64,000 nt of DNA from Aeromonas piscicola. GTDB lineage: Bacteria > Pseudomonadota > Gammaproteobacteria > Enterobacterales > Aeromonadaceae. How positions within the stretch are numbered: the first letter of the stretch is position 1; every line of letters starts with the position of its first letter. The notes under the pieces are model-generated. The model saw nothing but the letters and a program-made list of their open reading frames with translations. It was not told where the DNA came from and did no database searches. The stretch covers positions 53,169 to 117,168 of the forward strand of contig NZ_CDBL01000018.1 in the NCBI RefSeq assembly GCF_000820005.1, written 5' to 3'. A program made the translations under genes and the position numbers. Positions 54,464-64,000 of this stretch are shown here, one piece after another.

Positions 54464-54484
54464 GCCTCTTCAAGGAAGCTGCAA

Positions 54485-56014
54485 ATGAGCACAACCTCCT
54501 CCCCCTCACCCATTCTCGAGCTCACCGGGATCGTCAAGACCTTCCCCGGTGTACGTGCTCTCGATGAGGCTGGCCTCAAGGTATACCCGGGCCAGGTGAT
54601 GGCCCTGCTCGGCGAAAATGGCGCCGGCAAGTCCACCCTGATGAAGGTGCTGACCGGCATCTATCAGGCCGATGCGGGCAGCATCAGTTATCGCGGCCAA
54701 CCGGTGCACTTCAAGGGTCCCCGCGACTCCCAGGATCAGGGGATCAGCATCATCCATCAGGAGCTGAACCTGCTGCCGGAGCTGTCGATTGCCGCCAACA
54801 TCTTTCTCGGCCGCGAACCGCGCACCCGTTTTGGCAGCATCGACCACAAACAGTTGCGCGAGCGGGCAAGCACCCTGCTGGGCCGCCTCGGCGTCAAGCA
54901 CGGGCCGGACACCCGGCTCGGGGATTTGTCGATTGGCGAGCAGCAGATGGTGGAGATCGCCAAGGCACTGTCGTTCGATGCCAGCGTCATCATCATGGAT
55001 GAACCCACAGATGCACTGACCGACACCGAAACCGATCAGCTGTTTGTGGTTATCCGTGAGCTGCGTCAGCAGGGCTGCGGCATCGTCTACATCTCCCACC
55101 GCCTCAAAGAGATCTTCCAGATCTGCGACCGGGTTACCGTGCTGCGGGATGGCAAGTGGATCGGCGAGAAGGCGGTGAGCGAGCTCGATGAAGACAGGAT
55201 CATCGAGATGATGGTGGGTCGTCGGCTGGAAGAGCAGTATCCCCGTCTGCAACGAGAGCTCGGCCCCGTCAGCCTGCAAGTGAAAGATCTGGCCGGCCCC
55301 GGCGTGCGCGGGGTGAGCTTCTCCCTGCGTCAGGGTGAAATTCTGGGCTTTAGCGGCCTGATGGGATCTGGCCGTACCGAGTTGATGAAGCTTATCTACG
55401 GTGCCAGCCCCATCAGCGCCGGTAAAGTGGAAGTTGACGGCCACGCGCTGGTGCCGCGCAGTCCGGCCGATGGGCTGGCCGCCGGCATCGCCTATATCTC
55501 CGAAGATCGCAAGGGAGATGGCCTGGTGCTGGAGCTGTCGGTGCGCGAAAACATGAGTCTGTGCGCCCTCGGCGAGTTCATCAGCCACGGCAAGATTGAC
55601 GGCAAGGCCGAACGGCAGGCGGTGAGCGACTATGTGCGCCTGTTCAACATCAAGACCCCGAGTCAGGATCAGCTGATAAAGCTGCTCTCGGGCGGCAACC
55701 AGCAGAAGGTCGCCATCGCCAAGGGGCTGCTGACACGGCCCAAGGTGTTGATCCTGGACGAGCCTACCCGCGGGGTCGACGTGGGGGCCAAGAAGGAGAT
55801 CTACCAGCTCATCAACCAGTTCAAGAAGGAGGGGATGAGCATCATCCTGGTCTCCTCCGAGATGCCGGAAGTGCTCGGCATGAGCGATCGCATCATGGTG
55901 ATGCACGAAGGGCGCATCAGCGCAGAATTCATCTCCGCGGACGCCAATCAGGAGAAACTGATGGCGGCGGCAGTCGGTAAACAGTGGCAATCAGAGCAAG
56001 AGGCCTCCCAATGA
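54485..56014 (+). CDS. rbsA: Ribose ABC transporter, ATP-binding protein
   Basis: 509 residues with two ABC domains. The first has GENGAGKST and [11 protein letters not shown] with DEPTDALT; the second has a degenerate Walker [10 protein letters not shown], and LSGGNQQK with DEPTRGVD, as usual for monosaccharide importers. Energises RbsC. ATGA overlap with rbsC. Confidence 0.96.
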   Translation: MSTTSSPSPILELTGIVKTFPGVRALDEAGLKVYPGQVMALLGENGAGKSTLMKVLTGIYQADAGSISYRGQPVHFKGPRDSQDQGISIIHQELNLLPELSIAANIFLGREPRTRFGSIDHKQLRERASTLLGRLGVKHGPDTRLGDLSIGEQQMVEIAKALSFDASVIIMDEPTDALTDTETDQLFVVIRELRQQGCGIVYISHRLKEIFQICDRVTVLRDGKWIGEKAVSELDEDRIIEMMVGRRLEEQYPRLQRELGPVSLQVKDLAGPGVRGVSFSLRQGEILGFSGLMGSGRTELMKLIYGASPISAGKVEVDGHALVPRSPADGLAAGIAYISEDRKGDGLVLELSVRENMSLCALGEFISHGKIDGKAERQAVSDYVRLFNIKTPSQDQLIKLLSGGNQQKVAIAKGLLTRPKVLILDEPTRGVDVGAKKEIYQLINQFKKEGMSIILVSSEMPEVLGMSDRIMVMHEGRISAEFISADANQEKLMAAAVGKQWQSEQEASQ

Positions 56015-56976
56015 CAACCCAAACCCTTCCCCGCCGCGGCATCATGAGCAAGGCCTGGTGGATCGAGAACAAATCCCTGGTCGCCCTCTTGGTGCTGATT
56101 GGCGTGGTCTCGGCCTTAAGCCCCAACTTCTTCACCGCCGACAACCTGCTCAACATACTGCGCCAGACCTCGGTCAACGCCATCATGGCGGTCGGCATGA
56201 CGCTGGTCATTCTCACTGCCGGTATCGATCTCTCGGTCGGCTCGGTGCTGGCCCTGTGCGGCGCCCTGGCGGCGACCATGGTGGCCATGGAGCTGCCCAT
56301 CTGGCTGGTGGTGCCCCTCACCCTGGGGGCCGGTGCCCTGCTTGGCGGCGTCAGCGGTCTCATCATCGCCAAGGGCAAGGTGCAGGCCTTCATCGCCACC
56401 CTGGTCACCATGACGGCCCTGCGCGGCGTGACCATGGTCTATACCGAGGGGCGTCCCATCTCCACCGGTTTCAGTGACGGCGCCGATCACTTTGCCTGGC
56501 TGGGTACCGGCTACCTGCTCGGACTGCCTGTGCCCATCTGGCTGATGGCCATCGTCTTCCTGCTGGCCTGGTTCATGCTCAACCACACTCGCCTCGGCCG
56601 TTACATCTACGCTCTGGGCGGCAACGAGTCAGCCACCCGCCTCTCCGGCATCAATGTGGCCAGGGTGAAGCTGGCGGTGTATGGTCTGTGCGGCGCCCTC
56701 TCAGCGCTGGCAGGTCTTATCGTCACCTCCCGCCTCTCCTCGGCCCAGCCGACTGCGGGCATGGGTTACGAGCTGGATGCCATCGCCGCCGTGGTGCTGG
56801 GTGGTACCAGCCTGATGGGGGGCAAGGGTCGCATCATGGGGACCCTGATCGGGGCACTCATCATCGGCTTCCTCAACAACGCCCTCAACCTGCTCGACGT
56901 CTCGTCCTATTACCAGATGATCGCCAAGGCCAGCGTGATCTTGCTCGCCGTGATGATCGATAACAAAAGCAAATAA
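56011..56976 (+). CDS. rbsC: Ribose ABC transporter, permease
   Basis: 321 residues, same as E. coli, with eight to ten membrane helices. Conserved [16 protein letters not shown] and the [17 protein letters not shown] loop that contacts RbsA. The start ATG overlaps the rbsA stop (ATGA), so expression is coupled. Confidence 0.96.
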   Translation: MTTQTLPRRGIMSKAWWIENKSLVALLVLIGVVSALSPNFFTADNLLNILRQTSVNAIMAVGMTLVILTAGIDLSVGSVLALCGALAATMVAMELPIWLVVPLTLGAGALLGGVSGLIIAKGKVQAFIATLVTMTALRGVTMVYTEGRPISTGFSDGADHFAWLGTGYLLGLPVPIWLMAIVFLLAWFMLNHTRLGRYIYALGGNESATRLSGINVARVKLAVYGLCGALSALAGLIVTSRLSSAQPTAGMGYELDAIAAVVLGGTSLMGGKGRIMGTLIGALIIGFLNNALNLLDVSSYYQMIAKASVILLAVMIDNKSK

Positions 56977-56994
56977 GCACACACAAGGAATGAA

Positions 56995-57873
56995 ATGATG
57001 AAAAAGCTCAATACCCTGCTCGCTGCCGCCATCATGTCCGTGCTGGGCACAGCCCAGGCCGCCGATCACACTCTGGCCATGGTGGTCTCCACCCTCAACA
57101 ACCCCTTCTTCGTCACCATGAAAGAGGGGGCCGAAGCCAAGGCCAAGGAGCTTGGCTACGAGCTGGTGGTGCTGGACTCCCAGAATGACCCGGCCAAGGA
57201 GCTCTCCAACATGGAAGATCTCGCCGTGCGTAAGGTCAATGCCATCCTGATCAACCCGACCGACTCCGAGGCCGTGGGCAACGCCATCCGCCTGGCCAAC
57301 AAGGCCAACATCCCGGTGCTGACCCTGGACCGTGGCGCGGCCCAGGGGGACGTCAAGGCCCACATCGCCTCCGACAACGTGGCCGGCGGCAAGTTGGCTG
57401 GCGACTTCATCACCCAGAAACTGGGGGCCGGTGCCAAGGTCATTCAGCTTGAAGGGATCGCCGGTACCTCGGCCGCCCGCGACCGTGGCGAAGGTTTCGC
57501 CCTGGCCGTGGCCGCCAACAAGCTGGAAGTGCTGGCCTCCCAGCCCGCCGACTTTGACCGCACCAAGGGTCTGAACGTCATGGAGAACCTGCTGGCGGCC
57601 CACCCGACCGTGCAGGCCGTGTTCGCCCAGAACGACGAGATGGCGCTGGGTGCCATCCGCGCCGTGCAAGCTGCCGGCAAAGAGGTGATGATCGTCGGTT
57701 TCGACGGCACAGACGATGGCAAGGCCGCCGTGGCCAAGGGTAAACTGGCCGCCACAGTAGCTCAGCAGCCGGCGCTGATCGGTGCCATCGGCGTAGAAAC
57801 CGCCGACAAGGTACTCAAGGGCCAGCCGGTGGAAAAATCCATTCCGGTCCCGCTGCAAGTGGTCAGCAAGTAA
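56995..57873 (+). CDS. rbsB: Ribose-binding periplasmic protein
   Basis: 292 residues. Signal peptide ending about residue 22 (GTAQA), then the type I binding fold: [51 protein letters not shown], all ribose contacts known from E. coli RbsB. Also presents ribose to a chemoreceptor in enterics. Two ATGs (56995 and 56998) follow AAGGA. Confidence 0.96.
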   Translation: MMKKLNTLLAAAIMSVLGTAQAADHTLAMVVSTLNNPFFVTMKEGAEAKAKELGYELVVLDSQNDPAKELSNMEDLAVRKVNAILINPTDSEAVGNAIRLANKANIPVLTLDRGAAQGDVKAHIASDNVAGGKLAGDFITQKLGAGAKVIQLEGIAGTSAARDRGEGFALAVAANKLEVLASQPADFDRTKGLNVMENLLAAHPTVQAVFAQNDEMALGAIRAVQAAGKEVMIVGFDGTDDGKAAVAKGKLAATVAQQPALIGAIGVETADKVLKGQPVEKSIPVPLQVVSK

Positions 57874-57879
57874 GCTGAT

Positions 57880-57903
57880 GGGGGGAGGTTCGCCTCCCCC
57901 TTT
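57880..57903 (+). terminator. UUCG hairpin between rbsB and rbsK
   Basis: GGGGGAGG, tetraloop TTCG, CCTCCCCC, then only TTT. A very stable hairpin that would protect the rbsDACB message end and reduce, not abolish, read-through into rbsK-rbsR. Confidence 0.7.
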
Positions 57904-57983
57904 GCCTCTCCTGTCTTCGATTAACCGTGCTGCTTGGCTTGGGCCCACTCAAGCCAAGATGTTCCAAATCAAGGGTGATAAGA

Positions 57984-58916
57984 ATGAATCGTCTCGTTGT
58001 TCTGGGCAGTGTCAATGCAGACCATGTGCTGCGCGTTCCCCACTTTCCTCGCCCCGGTGAAACCCTGACCGGCCACAGCTATCAAGTCGTCCCCGGTGGC
58101 AAAGGCGCCAATCAGGCGGTCGCCGCCGCTCGTCTTGGCGCCCCCGTCGCTTTTATCGCCCGCATCGGCGATGACGCCATCGGCCACCAGATGAAAACGG
58201 GCTTTGCTAAAGACGGCATCGACGTCAGCGCCGTCGAACTCGACGAGCAGCTTCCTACCGGCATCGCCATCATCTATGTGAGCGACGAGGGGGAAAACAG
58301 CATAGGCATCTCCGCCGAGGCCAACGGCGCCCTCTCTCCTTCCATGGTCAAGCGCCATGAAGCCATGATTGCCGATGCCCATACCCTGCTGCTGCAGCTG
58401 GAAGTGCCGCTCGAAAGCGTGTTTGAGGCCGCCAGCCTGGCTAGATCCCACGGCACCCGGGTGGTGCTCAATCCGGCGCCCGCCCGTCCGCTCCCGGCCG
58501 ATCTGTTGGCGCTGGTGGATCTCATCACCCCCAACCAGACCGAGGCCGAGCTGCTGACCGGCGTCAAGGTGACCGACGAGGCGAGCGCAGCTCAGGCGGC
58601 CACCCGCTTCCACCAGATGGGGATTACGGACGTGATGATCACCCTGGGCTCGCAAGGGGTCTATTGCAGCAACGCCCGGCAGCAACAACTGATCCCGGGT
58701 TTTCGGGTCGAGGCGGTGGACACCACGGCTGCAGGCGACACCTTCAACGGCGCCCTGCTGGCGGCAGAATTGGCCGGAGCGAACTTCAACGACGCGGTAC
58801 GCTTTGCCCACGGCGCGGCAGCACTCTCTGTCACCAAGTTCGGCGCCCAGAGCTCGATCCCGAGCAAGGTTGAGGTCGACACCTTCCTGCTTGCCCAGAC
58901 TGCGCAGGGGCACTGA
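57984..58916 (+). CDS. rbsK: Ribokinase
   Basis: 310 residues (E. coli 309). PfkB family; phosphorylates ribose at O5. VLGSVNADHV at the start, VPGGKGANQAVAAARLG, and the catalytic DTTAAGDTFNGAL with the base aspartate. The ATG at 57984 matches the family start; the open frame extends further upstream. Stop overlaps the rbsR ATG (TGATG). Confidence 0.96.
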   Translation: MNRLVVLGSVNADHVLRVPHFPRPGETLTGHSYQVVPGGKGANQAVAAARLGAPVAFIARIGDDAIGHQMKTGFAKDGIDVSAVELDEQLPTGIAIIYVSDEGENSIGISAEANGALSPSMVKRHEAMIADAHTLLLQLEVPLESVFEAASLARSHGTRVVLNPAPARPLPADLLALVDLITPNQTEAELLTGVKVTDEASAAQAATRFHQMGITDVMITLGSQGVYCSNARQQQLIPGFRVEAVDTTAAGDTFNGALLAAELAGANFNDAVRFAHGAAALSVTKFGAQSSIPSKVEVDTFLLAQTAQGH

Positions 58917-59926
58917 TGGCCAACATCAAGGAGGTGGCGGCGCGGGCCCAGGTCTCTACCACCACCGTCTCCCACGTCATCAACGAAACCCGCTTCGTGG
59001 CCGAGGAGACCCGGGAGCGGGTCTTCGCCGCCATGCGCGATCTCAACTATGCCCCCAGCCTGGTGGCCCGCAGCCTCAAGGTGAAGGAGACCAACAGTAT
59101 CGGCATGCTGGTCACCACCTCCAGCAACCCCTTCTTCGCCGAGGTGGTGCGCGGGGTGGAGCGCTACTGCTTCGAGCAGGGCTACAACCTGATGCTGGGC
59201 AACACAGAGGGGCAGGCCGAAACCGCCCTCTCCTACCTGAAAATGATGCTGCGCAAACGGGTCGACGGCCTGCTGATCATGTGCAGCGAAGGGCAGCAGG
59301 AGGTGTTCAACCAGCTCGACTGGCTCAAGAGCCTGCCGGTGGTGGTGATGGACTGGGGCATGGAGAGCAAGGACGTGGATCTCATCGCCGACAACTCCCA
59401 TCGCGGCGGCTACCTGGCCACCCGCCACCTGCTGGCGCTCGGTCACACCGACATAGGCTGCATCACGGGTCCCCACAGTCGCGCCCCCGCCAATCAGCGC
59501 CAGTCCGGCTTCGAGCAGGCGATGAAAGAAGCGGGGCTGACCATCAATCCGGCCTGGATCCAGGAGGGCGATTTCGACTGCGCCAGTGGTTTCAGTGCCA
59601 TGCAGCGGCTGCTGGCCCAGCCCAAACGGCCAAGCGCCCTCTTCATCTTCAACGACATGATGGCCATGGGGGCCATCAGCGCCGCCCATCAGGCGGGCTT
59701 GAACATACCGCAGGATCTCTCCATCGTCGGCTATGACAACGTGGCGCTGGCGCAATACCTGTCACCGCCGCTCACCACCATCAATCAGCCCAAAGAGGAG
59801 CTGGGTCGCCTCGCCGTCACCCGGCTGCTGGCGCGGATCAACGGGGTGGCGGTGGATAATCATCTGATCACCGTCGATCCTGACTTGGTGATCAGACAAT
59901 CCTGCGCGCCCTTCCCATCCCCCTGA
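58916..59926 (+). CDS. rbsR: Ribose operon repressor, LacI family
   Basis: 336 residues. N-terminal helix-turn-helix (IKEVAARAQVSTTTVSHVIN) and hinge helix, then a periplasmic-binding-protein-like sensor (NPFFAEVVRGVE, NDMMAMGAISA). Represses rbsDACBK; ribose is the inducer. The two GnAACCGGTTGC palindromes at 53974-53997 are its likely operators. Confidence 0.95.
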   Translation: MANIKEVAARAQVSTTTVSHVINETRFVAEETRERVFAAMRDLNYAPSLVARSLKVKETNSIGMLVTTSSNPFFAEVVRGVERYCFEQGYNLMLGNTEGQAETALSYLKMMLRKRVDGLLIMCSEGQQEVFNQLDWLKSLPVVVMDWGMESKDVDLIADNSHRGGYLATRHLLALGHTDIGCITGPHSRAPANQRQSGFEQAMKEAGLTINPAWIQEGDFDCASGFSAMQRLLAQPKRPSALFIFNDMMAMGAISAAHQAGLNIPQDLSIVGYDNVALAQYLSPPLTTINQPKEELGRLAVTRLLARINGVAVDNHLITVDPDLVIRQSCAPFPSP

Positions 59927-59945
59927 TTTTCTAAACGCATCATGC

Positions 59946-59977
59946 AAAAAGGGCGATCCTATGGGTCGCCCTTTTTA
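59946..59977. terminator. Bidirectional intrinsic terminator after rbsR
   Basis: GGGCGATCC, loop TAT, GGGTCGCCC with A5 before and T5 after; shared with the convergent GGDEF gene. Confidence 0.9.
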
Positions 59978-59987
59978 TTGCAGCCAG

Positions 59988-61640
59988 TCAGGACTGCTGC
60001 CGCTCAACCTGCGCAACCGGGGCCAGGCGTATCAGGCCCAGTCTCTGCGCCAGCGGCTCCAGCAGACCAGCATGAGCCGACGCCACCGGCAGCCAATAAC
60101 GCAATGGCCAGCCCGCCGCCAGCAAGCCCGGCGTGCTGCTGCCAATGTCGCAGAGCGCCAGGGTACAGGCGCACTGGTTCAGCTTGGCCAGCAGGGCGGC
60201 ATCGTGCTGCAGGCTTGGCAACAGCAGGATTGGTTCGACATGGGCCAGCGCGGGCAGATAGGCCAGCACATGGGCCAGCTGAGCCTGATGCGTGAGCGCG
60301 ATCAGCAGCGGCTGCGGCTCACTGCCGGCAGGCTGATCATGCTCTTGCAGCAGCCGCGCGATCACGGGCCCCAGTATGCCGCCCTCCTGCAACCAGCCCA
60401 TCTCGCAAGGCGCCAGTGTCTCCTGCCAGCGCAGTGACAAACCGGTCGCCGCAGCGCCGCTCTCGCTGCCAAACCGCTGGGTATCGACCACCAGAGGAGA
60501 AGGCGCCAGGTTTGCAAGCCAGTCCCGCAACTGGTGCAGCTGGCGCTGGGTCAGTTGCAACTGCAGCTGCATCCCGGGTTCGAACCAGGCGAGATCCCCA
60601 TCGGCATCGCGCTTGGCCTGGTTGAGAGCCAAAATGGCCTGATCCAGCAGCCGCTTGGGATCCGGTTCCTCCTGCACCTGGGCAACCCCCAGCCGGCACG
60701 CCAGCTCGAAACTGCTCTCCCGGGTCACGAACTCGAAATGGAGCAGGCTCATCAGCGCCTGGATCTGCGCAGCCATGCTCTGCCGCCCAGCGGTCAGGAT
60801 CACAGCAAACTCATCCCCTCCCAGCCGGTAGGCATGACCGCCATGGGCTTGCTGCAGCTTGTCCGCCACCGTTTGCAGCAATCTGTCTCCCACCTGATAG
60901 CCGAGCAGATCGTTGACCTGCTTGAAGCGCTTCAGATCGAGCACCACCAGCGCCAGGGCATGGGAAGAGTCCAGCGAGCGTGCCAGCTGTTCCTGCAAGG
61001 CGCGGCGATTGCCGAGCCGGGTCAGGGGATCGAGCAGGGAGAGGCGCCGGTTTTGCAAGTTGGCACGAATGAGGGCAAACACCAGAGTCCCACCGGTCAC
61101 CAGCAGGATCAGTTGCCAGATCTGCAGCCAGAACAGGCTGCTGCGGATCTGGTTGACCGAGACTTCCCGCTCCTGGCCGGAGAGGATCTGATCGCCAATC
61201 TGCTCAATCTGGCGGGTCTGCTCGACAATCTGGGCCTGCAACCGCTCGAGTCCGGCCCCTTCTTGCAGCTGCCCGGCCTGTATCTGGGGTTCGAGTCGCT
61301 TTATCTGCTCGAACAGTTCGGCCAGCGCCTTGCCCAGTCCGTGACGTTCCCGCGCATCGGCGGTCTCGCTGCTGATGAGGAAGATATCCAGCCGGTTCCA
61401 CAACAGATCGTAATTGAGGCTCAAGGTCGCCATCTCCAGCTGCCCGGCCCGATAGAGGCGCAAGTCATAGAGGAAACGCTGGGATTCCAGCATCACCTGG
61501 CTGATGTTCCAGTGGATGTTGCGATAGAAGGTATCGACCAGTTGCTCCTGGCGGTGTTGCAGATAGAGCCCGCAACCCGAGGAGAACAGAAACAGCAAGG
61601 TGATCGAGACCAGCAGCAGGTTATGGCGCTGACGACCCAT
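59988..61640 (-). CDS. Membrane diguanylate cyclase with degenerate EAL-like tail
   Basis: 550 residues. Membrane helix at 8-25, a periplasmic helical sensor (about 30-165), second helix (170-190), and a GGDEF domain with intact GGDEF at 274-278 and DLKRFKQVND, so it can make cyclic di-GMP. Residues 345-550 have EAL-like spacing (for example LSLRWQ, LALCDIGSSTPGLL in the place of LALDDFGTGYSSL) but lack the EAL and metal residues, so no phosphodiesterase. ATG overlaps the stop of the gene at 61640 (TGATG). Confidence 0.88.
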   Translation of the reverse strand: MGRQRHNLLLVSITLLFLFSSGCGLYLQHRQEQLVDTFYRNIHWNISQVMLESQRFLYDLRLYRAGQLEMATLSLNYDLLWNRLDIFLISSETADARERHGLGKALAELFEQIKRLEPQIQAGQLQEGAGLERLQAQIVEQTRQIEQIGDQILSGQEREVSVNQIRSSLFWLQIWQLILLVTGGTLVFALIRANLQNRRLSLLDPLTRLGNRRALQEQLARSLDSSHALALVVLDLKRFKQVNDLLGYQVGDRLLQTVADKLQQAHGGHAYRLGGDEFAVILTAGRQSMAAQIQALMSLLHFEFVTRESSFELACRLGVAQVQEEPDPKRLLDQAILALNQAKRDADGDLAWFEPGMQLQLQLTQRQLHQLRDWLANLAPSPLVVDTQRFGSESGAAATGLSLRWQETLAPCEMGWLQEGGILGPVIARLLQEHDQPAGSEPQPLLIALTHQAQLAHVLAYLPALAHVEPILLLPSLQHDAALLAKLNQCACTLALCDIGSSTPGLLAAGWPLRYWLPVASAHAGLLEPLAQRLGLIRLAPVAQVERQQS

Positions 61641-62116
61641 CAGTCGATGATCTCGATGCGGGTCACCTGCCAGACCATGCAGTTATGAATGGGGGGAATG
61701 TCCAGTTTGGGGTGGCTGGAAAACGGGATCAGCAGCCAGAGCGGCCCCTTGTTGCGCCGGGTCAGCGGCTTGTCATCCTCGTGGCGGACCAGGGTCAGGG
61801 GCACACCGTCAAACAGGGCCAGATCCACCACCTGCTGATAGCCGTTGAGGGCCGAGACGGCAATCTTGCTGGCACTCGGAATTCCCTGCGCCGCCAGTAC
61901 GGCCGCCAGCGTCGGGCCGCGATAATGGTGCAAGCCCTGGGTCCAGGGCGTGGTGGTGGTGAACTCGGTTTGTGGCAGGGCGTCCAGCGCCGCGTCATCG
62001 AGCGTGAGCTGCTTGCCATTGGACAACATCAGCGTCATCAGGGGAATCGATGCCAATGCGCTGGCGCTGGCCAGCATGAGGAGGAAAAAAGCGATCCATT
62101 GCTTCACTGTGGTCAT
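61640..62116 (-). CDS. Small exported protein of the molybdopterin-oxidoreductase fold
   Basis: 158 residues. Signal peptide or anchor at 1-24 (FFLLMLASASALAS), then a domain with HHYRGPTLAAVLAAQGI, VSALNGYQQVVD and KGPLWLLIPF that resembles the sulfite-oxidase/YedY fold. The catalytic cysteine position is not evident, so cofactor binding is doubtful; the fold may serve as a sensor. Coupled to the downstream diguanylate cyclase, suggesting it supplies a periplasmic signal. Start chosen at the signal peptide. Confidence 0.72.
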   Translation of the reverse strand: MTTVKQWIAFFLLMLASASALASIPLMTLMLSNGKQLTLDDAALDALPQTEFTTTTPWTQGLHHYRGPTLAAVLAAQGIPSASKIAVSALNGYQQVVDLALFDGVPLTLVRHEDDKPLTRRNKGPLWLLIPFSSHPKLDIPPIHNCMVWQVTRIEIID

Positions 62117-62203
62117 GATGATTTGCGCCAACTGCGTCCCATATTTGGGTTGCCAGTGTGGCGATTTCACCATGTCATTGCAACTGTGGCATTGCACACT
62201 AGC

Positions 62204-62977
62204 TCAGGATCCGCGCATCTCCATCCAGTTGTGACCGTCGATCTGTTTGGGTTGATGCACACCGCAACGTTGCAGCAACTCGTCAACGAAGGCGGGCACC
62301 AGCAGGGAGGCCGGCCCGTAGCGTTTCTCGTCAAACTGGCTGCCCACCTCGCTCGGTTCCAGATTGAGCTCTATGGTATGGGCACCATTCAGCCCGGCCT
62401 CATGCACGAAGCCGGCGGCGGGATAGACCGCCCCCGAGGTGCCGATGGAGATGAAGAGGTCGCACTGGGCCAACGCGCCATAGATGCGATCCAGCCCCAG
62501 CGGCATCTCGCCAAACCAGACCACGTGCGGGCGCAGCGGCTGGGGGAACTGGCAACAGGAGCAGAGTTCATCCTGATGGAGATCGCCGAGCCATTCGATC
62601 ACTTGCCCCGACTCGGGGCAGCGGGCCTTGAGCAGTTCCCCGTGCATGTGGATGAGGTTTTTGCTGCCCGCACTCTCGTGCAGGTTGTCGATATTCTGGG
62701 TCACCAGGGTGACTGTGCCAGGCAACAGGCGCTCGAGGCGTGCCAGGGCATAGTGGGCAGGATTGGGGTGGATCTGCGGCTGCTGCAGCTGATGGCGGCG
62801 CGAGTTGTAGAAGCCTTGCACCAGGGCGGGATCCCGCGCGTACCCTTCCGGGGTCGCTACATCCTCCACCCTGTGCTCTTCCCACAGACCGTCGCAGGCC
62901 CGAAAAGTCTTGATGCCGGATTCGGCAGAGATCCCGGCGCCGGTAAGGATGACGATGTGTTTAGCTGACTGCACCAT
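62204..62977 (-). CDS. cobB: NAD-dependent protein deacylase (sirtuin)
   Basis: 257 residues. Sirtuin signatures: [26 protein letters not shown], catalytic HGE, and zinc cysteines C-P-E and CSCC. The Y/R pair (SRRHQL region) that favours succinyl-lysine could be present. Reverses lysine acetylation, for example of acetyl-CoA synthetase. GAGAGGG before the ATG. The neighbouring gene is a GNAT acetyltransferase. Confidence 0.95.
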   Translation of the reverse strand: MVQSAKHIVILTGAGISAESGIKTFRACDGLWEEHRVEDVATPEGYARDPALVQGFYNSRRHQLQQPQIHPNPAHYALARLERLLPGTVTLVTQNIDNLHESAGSKNLIHMHGELLKARCPESGQVIEWLGDLHQDELCSCCQFPQPLRPHVVWFGEMPLGLDRIYGALAQCDLFISIGTSGAVYPAAGFVHEAGLNGAHTIELNLEPSEVGSQFDEKRYGPASLLVPAFVDELLQRCGVHQPKQIDGHNWMEMRGS

Positions 62978-63067
62978 GATGGATTCCCTCTCACCGCATA
63001 CAAGGCTGACCTTAGCACAGAGCGAAAAACAGGCCTATTCGCCCTTGGTCTTATAAGGATACCCGCG

Positions 63068-63667
63068 TCACAGGGTATCGAGCACGCTCAGATCGAGTCG
63101 GACAAACACCAGCTCCCGCCCCGTCACCAGAGTGAGCGGCAGCCCCAGCCCGCGCAGGAGTGCCAGCATGGGGCGATTCTGGGCCAGCACCTCTGCCGTC
63201 CACTCCCGAATGCCTTCGGCGCGCGCCAGCAGCGCCAGTGCCAGCAGGATGCGCCTGCCCGCCCCCCTGTGCTGGAAGTGATCCGCCACCAGGCAGGAGA
63301 ACTCGGCCCGATCCGGGTGCAGCCGCCGCCGGATGGATTGGGCCTGGGCCAGCGGCAGCCCCAGACCATCGGTGAGCAACAAGCCTATCTGGGGCGCTCT
63401 GGGATAGTCGAGAAAGAAGGCGAGCTGATCGACGGTTGGGGGCTGTTTGGCCCGCATGAAACGCAAGTAAATGGTCTGCTCACTCAACGCCTCATAAGCC
63501 GCCTTGATAGATTCGGGATCGGCCCCCGCCAGCTCTTGCAACCGGCAGGGGATGCCCCCCACTTCCATCATCAGCGGCAAGGATGCCCGCGAGGTGGGAT
63601 GCAGCCAGCCGGACAGGCTGTGGCGCAAGCGCGCCTCATCGGGAGGCCAGCATAGATAGCGAGGCAC
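63068..63667 (-). CDS. GNAT-family N-acetyltransferase
   Basis: 199 residues. The acetyl-CoA motif V-ADHFQHRGAGRRILLAL is clear, followed by the AEVLAQNRPMLALLRGLGL helix. Substrate unknown; the N-terminal SEQTIYLRFM stretch resembles the acetyltransferase domain of acyl-CoA synthetase-like (Pat) proteins. GTG start is 3 bp after the stop of the preceding gene, so coupled to it. Confidence 0.82.
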   Translation of the reverse strand: MPRYLCWPPDEARLRHSLSGWLHPTSRASLPLMMEVGGIPCRLQELAGADPESIKAAYEALSEQTIYLRFMRAKQPPTVDQLAFFLDYPRAPQIGLLLTDGLGLPLAQAQSIRRRLHPDRAEFSCLVADHFQHRGAGRRILLALALLARAEGIREWTAEVLAQNRPMLALLRGLGLPLTLVTGRELVFVRLDLSVLDTL

Positions 63668-63670
63668 GGG

Positions 63671-64000
63671 TTACCAGCGCCCCGTCATGCCGCGATCGCG
63701 CCACAACTCGTTATCAAGCAGGTTGAAGGGATCATCCAGATAGAGGGCGATGCCGAGCTCCCTGGCCCGGTTGATGAAGCGCCCCAGCAGGGAGTCCGGC
63801 GTCATGGCCTCCAGCCCGGGCAGCAGACTCTGCCCCAGCAGCAGGTGCTGCAAGGGCATCCGCTCCAGCAGATCGAACGGCATATGCTGGTCATTGTCGA
63901 GCAGCAAAGCGAGCCTAGCGCCAGCCAGACTGGCCTGCAACACCAAGGCAAACCGCTCCGCTTGACTGAGCAGGTGGTCACGGCGGTGAATGACCAGGGT
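63671..64000 (-). CDS. C-terminal part of an unknown protein, possibly EAL-like
   Basis: 109 residues, cut by the window edge. The sequence LLGQSLLPGLEAMTPD, FINRARELGIALYLDDP and LLDNELWRDRGMTGRW has the order of the last helices of EAL domains (a search along ARELG and an E-L-RD-G ending), without catalytic residues visible. Identification is weak. It precedes and overlaps in operon with the GNAT gene. Confidence 0.5.
   Translation of the reverse strand, partial: TLVIHRRDHLLSQAERFALVLQASLAGARLALLLDNDQHMPFDLLERMPLQHLLLGQSLLPGLEAMTPDSLLGRFINRARELGIALYLDDPFNLLDNELWRDRGMTGRW

Overview
The window (64 kb, GC-rich, densely coded) reads as chromosomal DNA of a gammaproteobacterium, most likely Aeromonas. 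The evidence is gene order: lonH-fabA-rmf and uup-rlmL-zapC-pyrD as in enterics, prc-proQ-msrC, fnr-uspE-ttcA, a 1613-residue NAD-glutamate dehydrogenase, a ccoNOQP/HIS oxidase cluster and an intact rbsDACBKR operon. The genus is inferred from protein likeness only. I saw no rRNA, tRNA, CRISPR array, insertion sequence or prophage.

Layout. 1-1573: leftward LetA/PqiA and MCE lipid-transport genes, with the LetA-type protein split in two. 1663-5390: propionate catabolism operon prpBCD with a possible small ORF between prpC and prpD. 5415-15054: a neutral-lipid island (PHA-region protein, wax ester synthase/DGAT, TPR protein, TetR regulator, patatin lipase, lysine-rich phasin, two-domain fatty acyl-CoA reductase, membrane-anchored hydrolase). 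15176-20291: SOS gene yebG, a lone tyrosine recombinase, lonH, fabA with a FabR-type operator, and rmf. 20389-28743: leftward housekeeping block (GlyGly-CTERM protein, uup, glutaredoxin-like, rlmL, zapC, pyrD), interrupted by a 719-bp gap holding two tandem candidate small RNAs. 28790-40797: gdhB, DUF2835, pepN, prc, proQ, msrC and an unknown anchored protein. 41081-51347: cbb3 oxidase structural and assembly genes, fnr with a perfect FNR box, uspE, ttcA. 51369-53880: two unknown envelope proteins and a glutathione transferase. 53901-59977: the ribose operon with CRP site and doubled RbsR operators. 59988-64000: a diguanylate cyclase with a worn-out EAL-like tail and its periplasmic partner, the sirtuin cobB, a GNAT acetyltransferase and a truncated gene at the edge.

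Two parts deserve most attention. First, the lipid island encodes both enzymes needed to make wax esters (acyl-CoA to fatty alcohol, then alcohol plus acyl-CoA to ester) together with granule-coat, lipase and regulator genes; I am not aware of this as a standard Aeromonas pathway. Second, between rlmL and zapC lie two repeated units, each with a 20-bp LuxR-type box, a -10 hexamer exactly 41 bp from the box start, and an intrinsic terminator about 80 bp further on: this looks like a pair of quorum-sensing-controlled small RNAs. Smaller regulatory observations concern rmf, pyrD, zapC, ccoI and rbs leaders.
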